64,000 nucleotides of DNA from contig JAFECH010000344.1 of assembly GCA_018242255.1 (NCBI GenBank), positions 1 to 64,000 on the forward strand. The letters are read 5' to 3'. Under the pieces are notes generated by a model, which had not been told where the DNA came from, did no database searches, and saw nothing but the letters and a program-made list of their open reading frames with translations. A program made the position numbers and the translations under genes. The stretch comes from Pseudomonadota bacterium. GTDB taxonomy: Bacteria; Pseudomonadota; Alphaproteobacteria; Rhizobiales; Hyphomicrobiaceae. Position 1 is the first letter of the stretch. Every line of letters starts with the position of its first letter. Shown here one piece after another: positions 25,055 through 33,794 of the stretch.

Positions 25055-26350
25055 TTATTTGTAAGCAGGCAGGGAGACGTTGAAAGTTGTGCCCTTCCCG
25101 ACCACAGACTGGACTGAAAGTTCGGCCTCGTGCCGGTTCAGCACATGCTTCACGATAGCGAGGCCGAGGCCCGTGCCGCCAATGCGGCGGCTGTGCTCGG
25201 CGCTCACACGGTAAAATCGCTCTGTAAGGCGGGGCAAATGCTCCGGCGCGATACCGGGACCGTCATCAGAGATCGATACGCGGGCACGGGCTGGAAATTT
25301 CTCGCCTTGCGCGCTGTTTTTCTTCAGCAGGGATACTTTTACCGAACCGCCGTCCTTGCCGTATTTCACCGCGTTTTCGACGAGGTTGTGAAAGACCTGG
25401 AACAATTCATCGCGATCGCCCATCGCCATCAGCGGGCTGCCTGAAGGTTCAACATCGATGGTGATGTGCCTTTCTTCGGCAAAAGGCATCAAAGAGCGGC
25501 TGACATCTTCGATGAGATCGTTGAGATCTACGCGGCCTTCCGGCTTAAGGTTCGCTTTCTCTTCGACGCGGCTGAGCAGCAGCAGATCGTCAATCAGGCG
25601 CGTCATGCGTTCGGCTTGATCGGCCATGATGGAGAGAAATCGCTCCCGCGCTTTCTCATCATTTCGCGCTGGGCCTTGGAGGGTTTCGATAAAGCCGCGC
25701 ACGGATGCCAGCGGCGTTCTGAGTTCATGGCTGGCGTTGGCGATAAAGTCCGTGCGCATTTCAAGCAGGCGATGCTGTTCGGATTCATCGTGGATTGTGA
25801 TCAGCGCCGCGATCGGCGGGCGACCACCTACGGTGCCGAGCGGCGCGACGGTGGCGATGAGACGCTGACCGGCGCTGCCACGCGGAACGAGGCGCGCGGA
25901 GCCTTTTTCGCCGCTCAAAAGCGCGTTCGAAACAGCTGAAATCAGTTCGGGATCGCGGTTGACGTGCTCTAGCGGGACGCCCTCGCGAAGACGGTCGAAC
26001 AGGCTGCGTGCGGCTGAATTAAAGTTCAGGATGACGGAGGATTCGTCGAGAACGATCGCCGGATCGGGCATCGCGGCGGCGAGATCGATCCACGTCAAAT
26101 TCTTGTCTGAACTTGAGCCAATGCCTGTCATGTCACTCGCTTTTTGATCGAGCGTAACGTGTGGCCATGCAAATAACGCGGCAATGGCAGCAAACAATCC
26201 ACAGCCGAAGAAAATAAAATCGCGAAGTGGCCCGCTCGCCCAGATCGACAGCAGAGCAAGCAAAATGAGGGCGACAGCACAAAGGGCTGCAAAACTTAGG
26301 CGAGCGTTCTCACGGATCATGCCCGTCTGAGTAATCTTGAAGCGGCCCAT
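25055..26350 (-). CDS. phoR: Phosphate regulon sensor kinase PhoR
   Basis: This 431-residue kinase has two closely spaced membrane helices (about residues 18-38 and 43-62) with almost no periplasmic loop, as in PhoR. A PAS domain (about 85-190) follows, then the H-box FIANASHELRTPLASVRGF (histidine near 207), and an HATPase domain with NLVENAVKYG, DDGPGIAPEHLPRLTERFYR and GGTGLGLAIVKHVLNRH. The FYRV and KHVLNRH forms are typical PhoR sequences. It precedes pstS by 389 bases on the same strand and follows the Rrf2-like gene by 15 bases, so it may be read with that regulator. Confidence 0.94.
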   Translation of the reverse strand: MGRFKITQTGMIRENARLSFAALCAVALILLALLSIWASGPLRDFIFFGCGLFAAIAALFAWPHVTLDQKASDMTGIGSSSDKNLTWIDLAAAMPDPAIVLDESSVILNFNSAARSLFDRLREGVPLEHVNRDPELISAVSNALLSGEKGSARLVPRGSAGQRLIATVAPLGTVGGRPPIAALITIHDESEQHRLLEMRTDFIANASHELRTPLASVRGFIETLQGPARNDEKARERFLSIMADQAERMTRLIDDLLLLSRVEEKANLKPEGRVDLNDLIEDVSRSLMPFAEERHITIDVEPSGSPLMAMGDRDELFQVFHNLVENAVKYGKDGGSVKVSLLKKNSAQGEKFPARARVSISDDGPGIAPEHLPRLTERFYRVSAEHSRRIGGTGLGLAIVKHVLNRHEAELSVQSVVGKGTTFNVSLPAYK

Positions 26351-26365
26351 AAGCTAGTCAGCAAT

Positions 26366-26863
26366 TCAGGTCCGCCGTGTGCCGCGTGCTGCCGGCTTCT
26401 TGCTGCGCTGCTTGCCGTCAGAAGCGCTTAAACCTTTCGGTGCGATGTCGGCGAACCCAATTGGAGATTTGACGGCGAGTTCCGCAAGTGTGTGCTGATC
26501 GAGAACAGAGATGAATGCCGTCAAGGCGTCGTCGAACATCGCGTTGATATTGCCTGGATCGGATTCATTAGGCTGCTGGTCGGAATTGCCGCCTTCGACT
26601 TGAACGCGCGTCACTTCGATCGCCCGGACCACGTCCCCGATCCGAATTTGCGATGCCGGCCTGGCGAGGCGGACGCCGCCGTTCGGGCCTCTTACAGCCG
26701 TCAGAAATCCGGCGTGCGACAAAATGTGAACGATCTTGAAGACGTTCTGTTTTGTGACGCCCAGGCGGTCCGAGACGTCGGCAACCTTTACAAGCTTGTC
26801 CTTGGCCTGGGCACAATCGATCAAGATGCGGATCGCGTGGCCGGTTTGCTTCGTCAAGCGCAT
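26366..26863 (-). CDS. Rrf2-family regulator, RirA/NsrR-like but without the Fe-S cysteines
   Basis: The 165-residue product begins MRLTKQTGHAIRILIDCAQA, the winged-helix start shared by RirA, NsrR and IscR, and continues with VSDRLGVTKQNVFKIVHILSHAGFL (recognition helix) and the wing RGPNGGVRLARP. The segment after the dimerisation helix, where relatives carry three Fe-S-binding cysteines, here reads VQVEGGNSDQQPNESDPGNI and has none. The only cysteine is near residue 17. It may therefore sense something other than an Fe-S cluster, or act as a constitutive regulator. A lysine/arginine-rich tail follows. It is divergent from the imelysin operon, which it may control, and lies 15 bases before phoR. 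Confidence 0.88.
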   Translation of the reverse strand: MRLTKQTGHAIRILIDCAQAKDKLVKVADVSDRLGVTKQNVFKIVHILSHAGFLTAVRGPNGGVRLARPASQIRIGDVVRAIEVTRVQVEGGNSDQQPNESDPGNINAMFDDALTAFISVLDQHTLAELAVKSPIGFADIAPKGLSASDGKQRSKKPAARGTRRT

Positions 26864-26967
26864 GTTCGAATTACCTGGACCGCGCGTTTGCGGCGGAAAA
26901 ATTCCTATGTCTGCTTGTTTCACAATTCTTGTCGGGGTGGCAAGTGGCCGAACCGACCCGAGCTCAC

Positions 26968-26998
26968 TTGACACTTCACCGCGCCGGCTTTCTATACC
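26968..26998 (+). promoter_or_regulatory. Possible sigma-70-type promoter of the imelysin operon
   Basis: TTGACA at 26968-26973 is followed after 18 bases by CTATAC (26992-26997), a reasonable pair of -35 and -10 elements. They lie about 80 bases before the imelysin start and point toward it, in the 213-base divergent region shared with the Rrf2-like gene. No recognisable Irr or RirA box was found beside it. Confidence 0.35.
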
Positions 26999-27076
26999 AT
27001 CACGGTCAATAATTGGGATCGGCGTTTCCGCGGCTCGTTGCGGACTGCTGAGGCCACAAGCTAGGGGAGAACTGTG

Positions 27077-28375
27077 ATGTCGAAAAAATCGGGTTTGTGG
27101 ACCTACGCAACTCAATTAGCGGCCGTGTCCGGTGCTGTTCTGGCGCTGGGCTGGGGGCCGGCTTTTGCCGCCCCGCCGGCGACAAAAGACATCATGAAAA
27201 ATTACGGCGACTTGGCCGAGGCGATGTATGGCGATGCGCTGGCGAAGGCCAAGGATCTCGATAAGTCGATCGACGCGTTTTTAGCGGCCCCGAATGCCGA
27301 GACGCTCGCAGCGGCGCGCACCGCCTGGAAAGCTTCGCGCGTTCCCTACATGCAGACCGAAGGCTTCCGCTTCGGCAACCAGGTCGTCGACGATTGGGAG
27401 GGGGAGGTGAACTCCTGGCCGCTCGACGAAGGCCTCATCGATTACGTCGACGAGGCGAGCTACGGTGACACGAAGGAAGAAAATCCGCTCTACACGGCCA
27501 ACGTCATTGCCAACAAGAAGATCCGTCTCGGGCCGAAGATGCTTGACGCCAGCACGATCGACAAGGCGGTCATCAAGAAGCTCAACAGCGCGCTTGACGT
27601 CGAGTCGAATGTCGGCACCGGATATCACGCTATCGAGTTCCTGCTCTGGGGGCAGGATCTGCACGGTACTGGGCCGGGTGCGGGCGAGCGTCCGGCAAGC
27701 GATTACGATCTGAAAAACTGCACGCACGGGAATTGCGACCGTCGCCGCGATTACTTGAAAGCCGCTTCGGGGCTGTTGGTCGATGATCTTGCGGAGATGG
27801 TCGATGACTGGAAGACGGACGGCAAAGCACGCAAGGCGCTCGTGGAGCAGAACGACAGTGCTCAGCTCTCGACGATCCTCACGGGCCTTGGTTCGCTGTC
27901 GTACGGCGAGCTTGCGGGCGAGCGCATGAAACTCGGCGTTCTGCTGCATGATCCGGAGGAAGAGCACGATTGCTTCTCCGACAACACCCAGAACAGTCAC
28001 TACTACGATCAGGTCGGGATGATGGAGATCTGGAACGGCAAATATGACGGCTCGACCCCGGTCAGCGGCCCAAGCATCGCCGAACTTGCGCGCGATAAAG
28101 CGCCCGATGCCGCGAAGCGCGTCGACGATGCTATGGCGGTGACGCTGGAGAAGATGAAAGCGATCAAGACCAAAGCCGACTCCGGCGAAATGGCGTATGA
28201 CCAGATGCTAGCGGCGGGGAATGAGACGGGCAACAAGATGATCCTCGATGCCGTCGACGCGCTCGTTTCCCAGGCGCGTGCTATTGAGGCAGTCGTTGCG
28301 GCGCTGAACCTCAAGGTCAAGATCGAGGGGTCGGACAGTCTCGACGATCCCGGCAAGATCGCTAAGGCGAAGTAA
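27077..28375 (+). CDS. Imelysin family periplasmic protein (first copy)
   Basis: This 432-residue protein has a signal peptide ending at FAA. Its imelysin domain carries the hallmark GxHxxE-type motif in GTGYHAIEFLLWGQDLHGTG (about residue 183). It has two cysteines nearby (NCTHGNC) and another in EHDCFSDNTQNSHYYDQ. The family (ICMP/IrpA/EfeO-related) is tied to iron uptake; despite the name, proteolysis is doubtful for most members. GGGGAGA precedes the ATG at 27077; a GTG lies one codon earlier. It is the first gene of a five-gene operon and faces the Rrf2-like regulator. Confidence 0.92.
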   Translation: MSKKSGLWTYATQLAAVSGAVLALGWGPAFAAPPATKDIMKNYGDLAEAMYGDALAKAKDLDKSIDAFLAAPNAETLAAARTAWKASRVPYMQTEGFRFGNQVVDDWEGEVNSWPLDEGLIDYVDEASYGDTKEENPLYTANVIANKKIRLGPKMLDASTIDKAVIKKLNSALDVESNVGTGYHAIEFLLWGQDLHGTGPGAGERPASDYDLKNCTHGNCDRRRDYLKAASGLLVDDLAEMVDDWKTDGKARKALVEQNDSAQLSTILTGLGSLSYGELAGERMKLGVLLHDPEEEHDCFSDNTQNSHYYDQVGMMEIWNGKYDGSTPVSGPSIAELARDKAPDAAKRVDDAMAVTLEKMKAIKTKADSGEMAYDQMLAAGNETGNKMILDAVDALVSQARAIEAVVAALNLKVKIEGSDSLDDPGKIAKAK

Positions 28376-28423
28376 GTTGATGTCATCGAAAACGCTGCGG
28401 TTTCACGCCGAAGAGGCGCAGGC

Positions 28424-29875
28424 ATGGTAACGCGCCGCGACCTCATGCTTGGAGCCGCGGCGTTCTCCGCGAGCGCTGGGTTGGGATTTGTCGGCGCCGG
28501 GCGGAACGTTCAGGCGAAGGAAGTGATCGCCAAGCCGATTGCGCACGGCGTCAAGTCGCTCGCGCTCGATCTCGCAGAGCGGCCGACGGCGCTTCCCTGT
28601 TTCGGCGGTAAGACGTTGCCGCTCTGGACGTTTGAAGCTGGGCCGACGTTTCCGATCGTGCGGGTCAAGCTCGGCGAGCGGCTCGATACGGTTTTCCGTA
28701 ACCATCTGCCCCGTGACGGCGAAGTCGCCTCGATCCATTGGCATGGGCTTCGAATTCCGAACACGCAGGACGGCGTTCCGTATCTGACGCAGCAGCCGAT
28801 TCCACCGGGTGGGGAGGGACGATATTCGTTCGTGCCGCCCGACACCGGATCGTTCTTTTTTCACACGCACTGCAATTCAACAGAGCATTTTGGCCGCGGA
28901 TTGATTGGCGCACTGATCGTCGAGGGCGACGAGATCGAGCCGCCGGATGCGGAATACGTGCTGCTTGCCAAAGACTGGCGCATCGGACCCGACGGCAAAT
29001 TTCTGCCGTTCTCGACAGACGAGGGGGCTGCGAAAGGAGGAACGCCGGGAACAATCCGGTCGGTGAACGGAGCGACGTCACCGGTGATCATGGTTCCGTC
29101 GTCGGCGAACATTCGTATCCGGTTTTACAACATGGACCCGATGCGCATTTCCGAAATCGGTTTTGAAGATGCGCAAGCAGCAATCATCGCGATCGACGGC
29201 AACGGCCTGCCTCCTATGCCGTTCGAATCCTGGCGTCTCGGCACCGCGATGCGCGTCGACATTCTGTTGCGCACGGCTGCCTCCGGCGGGTCCTTAAAGC
29301 TCTACGATTACTTCGCGAAAGAGCCGTTCGTGCTCGCCGAGTTCAAATCGGAGGGACCGCCGAAGCGCTCGGATGCCTTCGAGCCGACGCCGCTCAAGGT
29401 GATGCCGTTTCCGAAGCTTGACGAGGCCAACGCACAAATCATTCCGTTCGAGTTTTCTGCGACGCCGACGGGGCAGGCCATTGCCGATATCGGCGCCGGT
29501 CCCGGCATCCAGCTTGGACCGCTTTGTCTGACGAAGCGCACATTTTGGGCGATCAATAAGCGTGCGTGGCCTGGACACGATCATCGCGATCTCGGGCCGC
29601 CGCTCGCTGTTCTGAAATCGGGACAAAGCTATATCTTCGAACTCGATAATACGACGCCGCGGTCGCATCCGATCCACATCCATGGACACACGTTCGAAGT
29701 TTTGAATTCCAGTAAGCGAAAGCTTCCGCGCTTCCGTTGCGATACGGTGTTACTGATCCCGAACGAGCGCATTCAAGTCGGGCTGGTCGCCGGGCTTCCG
29801 GGAAAATGGATGTTCCATTGCCATATCCTCGAACATCAGGAGACCGGCATGATGGGTTACATCGAGGTCGTATGA
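28424..29875 (+). CDS. Multicopper oxidase with Tat signal
   Basis: This 483-residue enzyme starts MVTRRDLMLGAAAF, a twin-arginine signal, so it is probably exported folded. All four copper-binding segments are present: IHWHGLRIP, FFHTHCN, HPIHIHGHTFEVL and MFHCHILEHQETGMM, giving the type 1 Cys-His-Met site and the trinuclear centre. Multicopper oxidases oxidise Fe(II), Cu(I) or organic substrates with oxygen. Between an imelysin and a di-haem protein, a ferroxidase-like role in iron uptake is plausible but inferred. The CotA/CueO methionine-rich insert is not obvious. Its TGA overlaps the next gene by four bases. Confidence 0.94.
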   Translation: MVTRRDLMLGAAAFSASAGLGFVGAGRNVQAKEVIAKPIAHGVKSLALDLAERPTALPCFGGKTLPLWTFEAGPTFPIVRVKLGERLDTVFRNHLPRDGEVASIHWHGLRIPNTQDGVPYLTQQPIPPGGEGRYSFVPPDTGSFFFHTHCNSTEHFGRGLIGALIVEGDEIEPPDAEYVLLAKDWRIGPDGKFLPFSTDEGAAKGGTPGTIRSVNGATSPVIMVPSSANIRIRFYNMDPMRISEIGFEDAQAAIIAIDGNGLPPMPFESWRLGTAMRVDILLRTAASGGSLKLYDYFAKEPFVLAEFKSEGPPKRSDAFEPTPLKVMPFPKLDEANAQIIPFEFSATPTGQAIADIGAGPGIQLGPLCLTKRTFWAINKRAWPGHDHRDLGPPLAVLKSGQSYIFELDNTTPRSHPIHIHGHTFEVLNSSKRKLPRFRCDTVLLIPNERIQVGLVAGLPGKWMFHCHILEHQETGMMGYIEVV

Positions 29876-31041
29876 CGCGGCGTTCGCACGCGCGGTTTGT
29901 GCTGGCATTGCTCGCCGGGTTGTTGCTGCCTGTTCACGGTCGGGCCGATCCGCTGGACGCTGCCGTTGGCAAAGCGCTGTTCGACAGGCAATGGATTCCG
30001 GCGCCGTCTTCGACGAATGGGACGGATGGGCTCGGGCCGCTGTTCGTTTCGCGCTCGTGCACAGGCTGCCACGCGCGGGCTGAAGGCGCACATCTGGTTG
30101 TGCGCGACGGCGGCAAACCGGATATTGCCGGCGCCGTCGTACGCTTCGGCACGGCCGATGGAGTAACCGACCCTTATTACGGACTTGAACTACAAACCAA
30201 CGCGATCCCAGGGTTGAAACCCGAGGGGAGCGCGCATTTTCTTCCGAGCCTCAGCTACACTTTGAATGGTCCGCCGCTTGGCGAGGGCGTGTACGCGGGC
30301 GTTCGTCTTGCGCCGCAGTTGTTTGGCAAGGCCGCGTTCGATGACGTTCCGGATGAAGACATCGTCAAGCGCGCCGTTGCCAATGCCAAAAGCGGCGGGC
30401 CTGTCAAAGGTCGCGCGAACATTACTCCGCGTGGCATTGGCCGATATGGCTGGAAAGCAGCGCACGTTTCGATCGACGAGCAGACAGCGCACGCGTTCGC
30501 GTTCGATATCGGGCTATCAAGTCCGCTATTCCCGCTACCATACGGCGACTGCACGGCGGCTGAGACGGCCTGCCTGTCCGCGCCGAATGGCGAAAGTCCG
30601 GCGTTCGAAGGGCGCGAGCTTTCCTCGGCGATGATTGGCGTCGTCGCGAGTTATCTGAAGTCGCTTAAAGCGCGGCCCGTGACCGAGGCTTCGGCCTTAT
30701 TTGCTTCGACCGGATGCTCTGCGTGCCACGTTCCGGCGCTTACGGCGCGGGACGGGCGGCAAATTCCAGCCTTCACCGATCTTCTGCTTCACGATATGGG
30801 TCCAGGGCTCGATGATGGGGTCGGAGAGCCGGGTGTCAAATCGTTCGAATGGCGGACGGCGCCGTTAATCAATGGCCGCTTGCGGCCTGAAGATCGGCGC
30901 TATCTTCACGACGGCTCGGCTGCGACCGTTGAAGACGCGATCGATCGGCACGGCGGAGAAGCAGAACACAGCCGTAACCTTTTCAAGGCTTTGATGGCCG
31001 ACGACAAGAAGCGACTGGTCGATTATGTGAATGGGCTATGA
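29872..31041 (+). CDS. Periplasmic di-haem protein, DUF1111 (putative thiol oxidoreductase/peroxidase)
   Basis: This 389-residue protein has a signal peptide (to GRA) and two c-type haem motifs: SCTGCHARAEG near residue 63 and GCSACHVPALT near residue 284. The domain plan, with LPLFPL-type and YLHDGSAATVEDAIDRHGGEA near the C-terminus, matches the DUF1111 di-haem family, a relative of the MauG/bacterial peroxidases. The family is very often found between two imelysin genes. It may move electrons during metal reduction or oxidation. The ATG overlaps the multicopper oxidase stop (ATGA), and its own stop overlaps the second imelysin. Confidence 0.92.
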   Translation: MTRRSHARFVLALLAGLLLPVHGRADPLDAAVGKALFDRQWIPAPSSTNGTDGLGPLFVSRSCTGCHARAEGAHLVVRDGGKPDIAGAVVRFGTADGVTDPYYGLELQTNAIPGLKPEGSAHFLPSLSYTLNGPPLGEGVYAGVRLAPQLFGKAAFDDVPDEDIVKRAVANAKSGGPVKGRANITPRGIGRYGWKAAHVSIDEQTAHAFAFDIGLSSPLFPLPYGDCTAAETACLSAPNGESPAFEGRELSSAMIGVVASYLKSLKARPVTEASALFASTGCSACHVPALTARDGRQIPAFTDLLLHDMGPGLDDGVGEPGVKSFEWRTAPLINGRLRPEDRRYLHDGSAATVEDAIDRHGGEAEHSRNLFKALMADDKKRLVDYVNGL

Positions 31042-32111
31042 TGGTACGAAAAGTCATGATCGCGGTGCTGGCGTTTTTGGCATTCGCAGCGGAGGCGGTC
31101 AGCGCCGATCTCCCTCCTGAACCGCTGAGCCATGCGGGAATGGTGAAGGCTGCGATCGAACAGTACATCATCCCGCACATCGACGCTCTGAAGGCCGCGA
31201 CAGCGCCGTTGCCCGACGCTGTCGACAATGTCTGCAAGACAGGGTCGCCTGAGGCCGAAAAAGCGCTGCAAGAGCATTTCGACAAGGCCGTCATCGCGTA
31301 TGCGGGTGTCGATTTTCTGCGGTTCGGGCCGATGCTCGAGAACGGCCGGCGCGAGCAGATTTCGTTCTGGCCCGATCCGCGCGGTTTCGTTGCCCGGCAG
31401 ATGCGGCTTCTTCTTTTGAACAAGGACGATACCATTGCGCAGCCGGGCGCCATTCGCAAACAGAGCGCGGCCGTGCAGGGGCTTCCGGCGCTTGAAGCGT
31501 TGATGCACGATAAGAATGTTCCGCTGGGTCCGGGCGATGCCGCGCATTACCGGTGTCTCGTGGCTCATGCGATCGCCATCAATGTTGCGAGCTTAGCAAC
31601 AGAAGTGGCCGACGGCTGGGAAAAGCCGGACGGTTGGGCGGACAAGATGCTGCATCCCGGACCCTCGAACGACACATACAAAAGCAATAGCGAAGCGGCC
31701 GTGGAAGTCGTCAAGGCGTTGATTGTCGGTTTGGGGTTGACGGCCGATCTGCAGGTCAAGCCGCAGATCGATGCCAAGGTCCGGCTGACGCCGCCCTACG
31801 ATAAATCAGGCTTGCAGAAAGCTTATTACGCGACGAGCGTCGCGTCGCTGCATCAACTTTACGATGTTCTGAATCTTGAAAGCTGGTTGCCGCCCGATCG
31901 TCTCTGGATGAAAGATTGGGTGGTGGGAACATGGCGCACGCTCGAATCGAGCGACGGCGTCGGCGGGCATATGCCTCACGCGAAGCGCGAGGATGCGCCG
32001 ACGCTTCGCGAAGTGTTCGATCGCACCAACGGATTGCGCAACATGGTCGCGAACAGGCTGTCGGTGGCGGCCAAACTGACGGTAGGCTTCAATGAACTCG
32101 ATGGCGATTGA
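31038..32111 (+). CDS. Imelysin family periplasmic protein (second copy)
   Basis: A 357-residue protein with a signal peptide ending VSA, and the imelysin fold. It is shorter and more divergent than the first copy: the helical motif region is LPALEALMHDKNVPLGPG (about residue 152) rather than GxHxxE. Recognisable features include FLRFGPMLENGRREQISFWPD (about 94) and MVANRLSVAAKLTVGFNELDGD at the C-terminus. The doubled imelysin arrangement around a DUF1111 gene is typical, suggesting a complex. It starts within the di-haem gene stop and overlaps the DUF1513 gene by 20 bases. Confidence 0.88.
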   Translation: MMVRKVMIAVLAFLAFAAEAVSADLPPEPLSHAGMVKAAIEQYIIPHIDALKAATAPLPDAVDNVCKTGSPEAEKALQEHFDKAVIAYAGVDFLRFGPMLENGRREQISFWPDPRGFVARQMRLLLLNKDDTIAQPGAIRKQSAAVQGLPALEALMHDKNVPLGPGDAAHYRCLVAHAIAINVASLATEVADGWEKPDGWADKMLHPGPSNDTYKSNSEAAVEVVKALIVGLGLTADLQVKPQIDAKVRLTPPYDKSGLQKAYYATSVASLHQLYDVLNLESWLPPDRLWMKDWVVGTWRTLESSDGVGGHMPHAKREDAPTLREVFDRTNGLRNMVANRLSVAAKLTVGFNELDGD

Positions 32112-33207
32112 TCGTAGACACGTGCTGCTTGGCACGCTGGCGTTCATCGGCGCAACGGCGTTGCGGCCGGCATTTGCGGGAGCAGCCACAACAGCTGCGT
32201 ATGTGACAGCGGCGCGCCTTGCCGATGGCTCGTTCGGCATTCTGCTACTCAGTGCAGATGGGACGGTCCTGCGCGAAGTGCCGCTGTCGGCACGCGGCCA
32301 CGACATTGCCGTCGATCAGGCATCGGGACGCGTTGTGGTCTTTGCGCGGCGCCCAGGAGCGTTCGCGGTTTCTTTCGAAATCAACAAGTCGACGCCGCCA
32401 CACGTGTTCACGCCGGGCGAGGGTCGCCATTATTTCGGGCATGGCTCGTTCTCGCAGGACGGCAGATTGCTTTACGCATCCGAGAATGACATTGCGACCG
32501 GAATGGGCGTGATCGGCATTTATGATGTGGCGCGCAGCTTCAAAAAGATTGGCGAGCATTCGACGTTCGGGATGGGGCCGCACGAGATCATGCTGCTCGC
32601 TGACGGCAAGACGATTGCGTGTGGAAACGGCGGTCTCGATACGACGCCGGAGGCGGGACGTGAAAATCTCAACGTCGATTCGATGCAGCCATCGCTGACG
32701 TTCGTCGATGCGGAGAGCGGCAAGCTTCTCGCCAAGCACGAGATGACGGGCAACGTGAAGTCGCTCTCAATTCGCCACGTCACTCAGGATGCGAAAGGCG
32801 TCGTCTGGTTCGGCGGCCAATGGGAGGGCAGCCCGAGCGAAACGCCGCCTCAGATCGTCGGCAGCGTCGGGCTCGATCGGCCGTTCAAGCTTCTCGAACC
32901 GCAGGGCAAGGGCGGTGACGATCTCAAGGGCTATATCGGCGCGATGGCGGTCAGCAACGACGGCCGCTTCATTGCGGCGAGTGCGCCGAAGGCCGGACAC
33001 GTGCTTTACGTCGATACCGAGACGGCAACCGTCATTGGGCGAAGCAATCTCAAGGACGTGTGCGGGCTTGCGGCGGAAGGCGCGCGGGATTTTGCGGCGT
33101 CGTCGGGATTCGGTGTCATTCGGTACGAAACTGCGCAGGCGAGCAAGATTTCAGAGCGCGCGCTGCAGGACGTCGCGTTCGACAATCACTTGCGGCGCAT
33201 AGCCTGA
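32092..33207 (+). CDS. DUF1513 family periplasmic beta-propeller protein
   Basis: This 371-residue protein has a Tat-like signal (MAIDRRHVLLGTLAFIG) and a body of repeated strand pairs fitting a beta-propeller. Examples are GHGSFSQDGRLLYASEND and GAMAVSNDGRFIAASAPK, which resemble WD/NHL-type blade ends. DUF1513 proteins are last in imelysin operons; the usual view is that they assist metal binding or electron transfer, but the function is unknown. Either ATG (32092 or three codons later) could start it; the upstream gene overlaps by 20 bases. Its 3' end overlaps the convergent mocA gene by 22 bases. Confidence 0.88.
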   Translation: MNSMAIDRRHVLLGTLAFIGATALRPAFAGAATTAAYVTAARLADGSFGILLLSADGTVLREVPLSARGHDIAVDQASGRVVVFARRPGAFAVSFEINKSTPPHVFTPGEGRHYFGHGSFSQDGRLLYASENDIATGMGVIGIYDVARSFKKIGEHSTFGMGPHEIMLLADGKTIACGNGGLDTTPEAGRENLNVDSMQPSLTFVDAESGKLLAKHEMTGNVKSLSIRHVTQDAKGVVWFGGQWEGSPSETPPQIVGSVGLDRPFKLLEPQGKGGDDLKGYIGAMAVSNDGRFIAASAPKAGHVLYVDTETATVIGRSNLKDVCGLAAEGARDFAASSGFGVIRYETAQASKISERALQDVAFDNHLRRIA

Positions 33208-33794
33208 TCGCGGGCCTTGAGCGCCTGAAGATCTGCTCGGGTGTCGATGTCGGCGAAAGCACCTTCGTCGTCGCATGGGATGGGCCGCCAGAGATCTCGA
33301 TGAGCGGCCAAGATCGCCTTGCCGCCGCTATCGCCCGAGACTGTCATGAGTTCCGGAAAAAGCGATTTAGGCCAGATAATCGGATGGCCGCGGCGGCCGT
33401 CGCTCGCGACAGGAAATGTGATCGCGGCTTTGTCGTATTGGAACGTCGAAGCGAGCGCATTCACCAATGCTGTCGAAATAGCAGGCATGTCGGCCAGAGC
33501 GACAAGTAGGCCGTCGGCGTCTTGCGAGATGGTTTTTAAGCCGGTGCGCAGCGACGTCGAGAGGCCGTCACGGGCGTCAGGATTTTCGATAACGCGCCAG
33601 CGTCCCGAACCAGCCGCTTTCGCCACGCCATCTGCTTGCGATGTTACCAGAACGATCTCTTCAACATCGGTGGCCGCCAGTATCTGACAAACGCGGCGGA
33701 CGATCGGAATGCCGTCAAACTCGGCCAACAGCTTGTGGCCATCTTCGAAGCGGGACGAGTTCCCGGCGGCGAGGATGACGGCAGAGATGGTCAC
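33186..33794 (-). CDS. mocA: Molybdenum cofactor nucleotidyltransferase (MocA/MobA-like)
   Basis: This 202-residue GT-A fold nucleotidyltransferase starts with VILAAGNSSRFEDGHKLLAEF, the LAAGxSxRxGxxKLL signature, and has ALADMPAI (metal-binding aspartate) near residue 98. Proteins of this subgroup attach CMP to molybdopterin for xanthine dehydrogenase-type enzymes. It overlaps xdhC by four bases, a pairing typical for maturation of molybdenum hydroxylases, though no xdhAB or cox genes lie in the window. The gene symbol is inferred from context; MobA-type GMP transfer cannot be excluded. Its 3' end overlaps the DUF1513 gene. Confidence 0.82.
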   Translation of the reverse strand: MTISAVILAAGNSSRFEDGHKLLAEFDGIPIVRRVCQILAATDVEEIVLVTSQADGVAKAAGSGRWRVIENPDARDGLSTSLRTGLKTISQDADGLLVALADMPAISTALVNALASTFQYDKAAITFPVASDGRRGHPIIWPKSLFPELMTVSGDSGGKAILAAHRDLWRPIPCDDEGAFADIDTRADLQALKARDQAMRRK

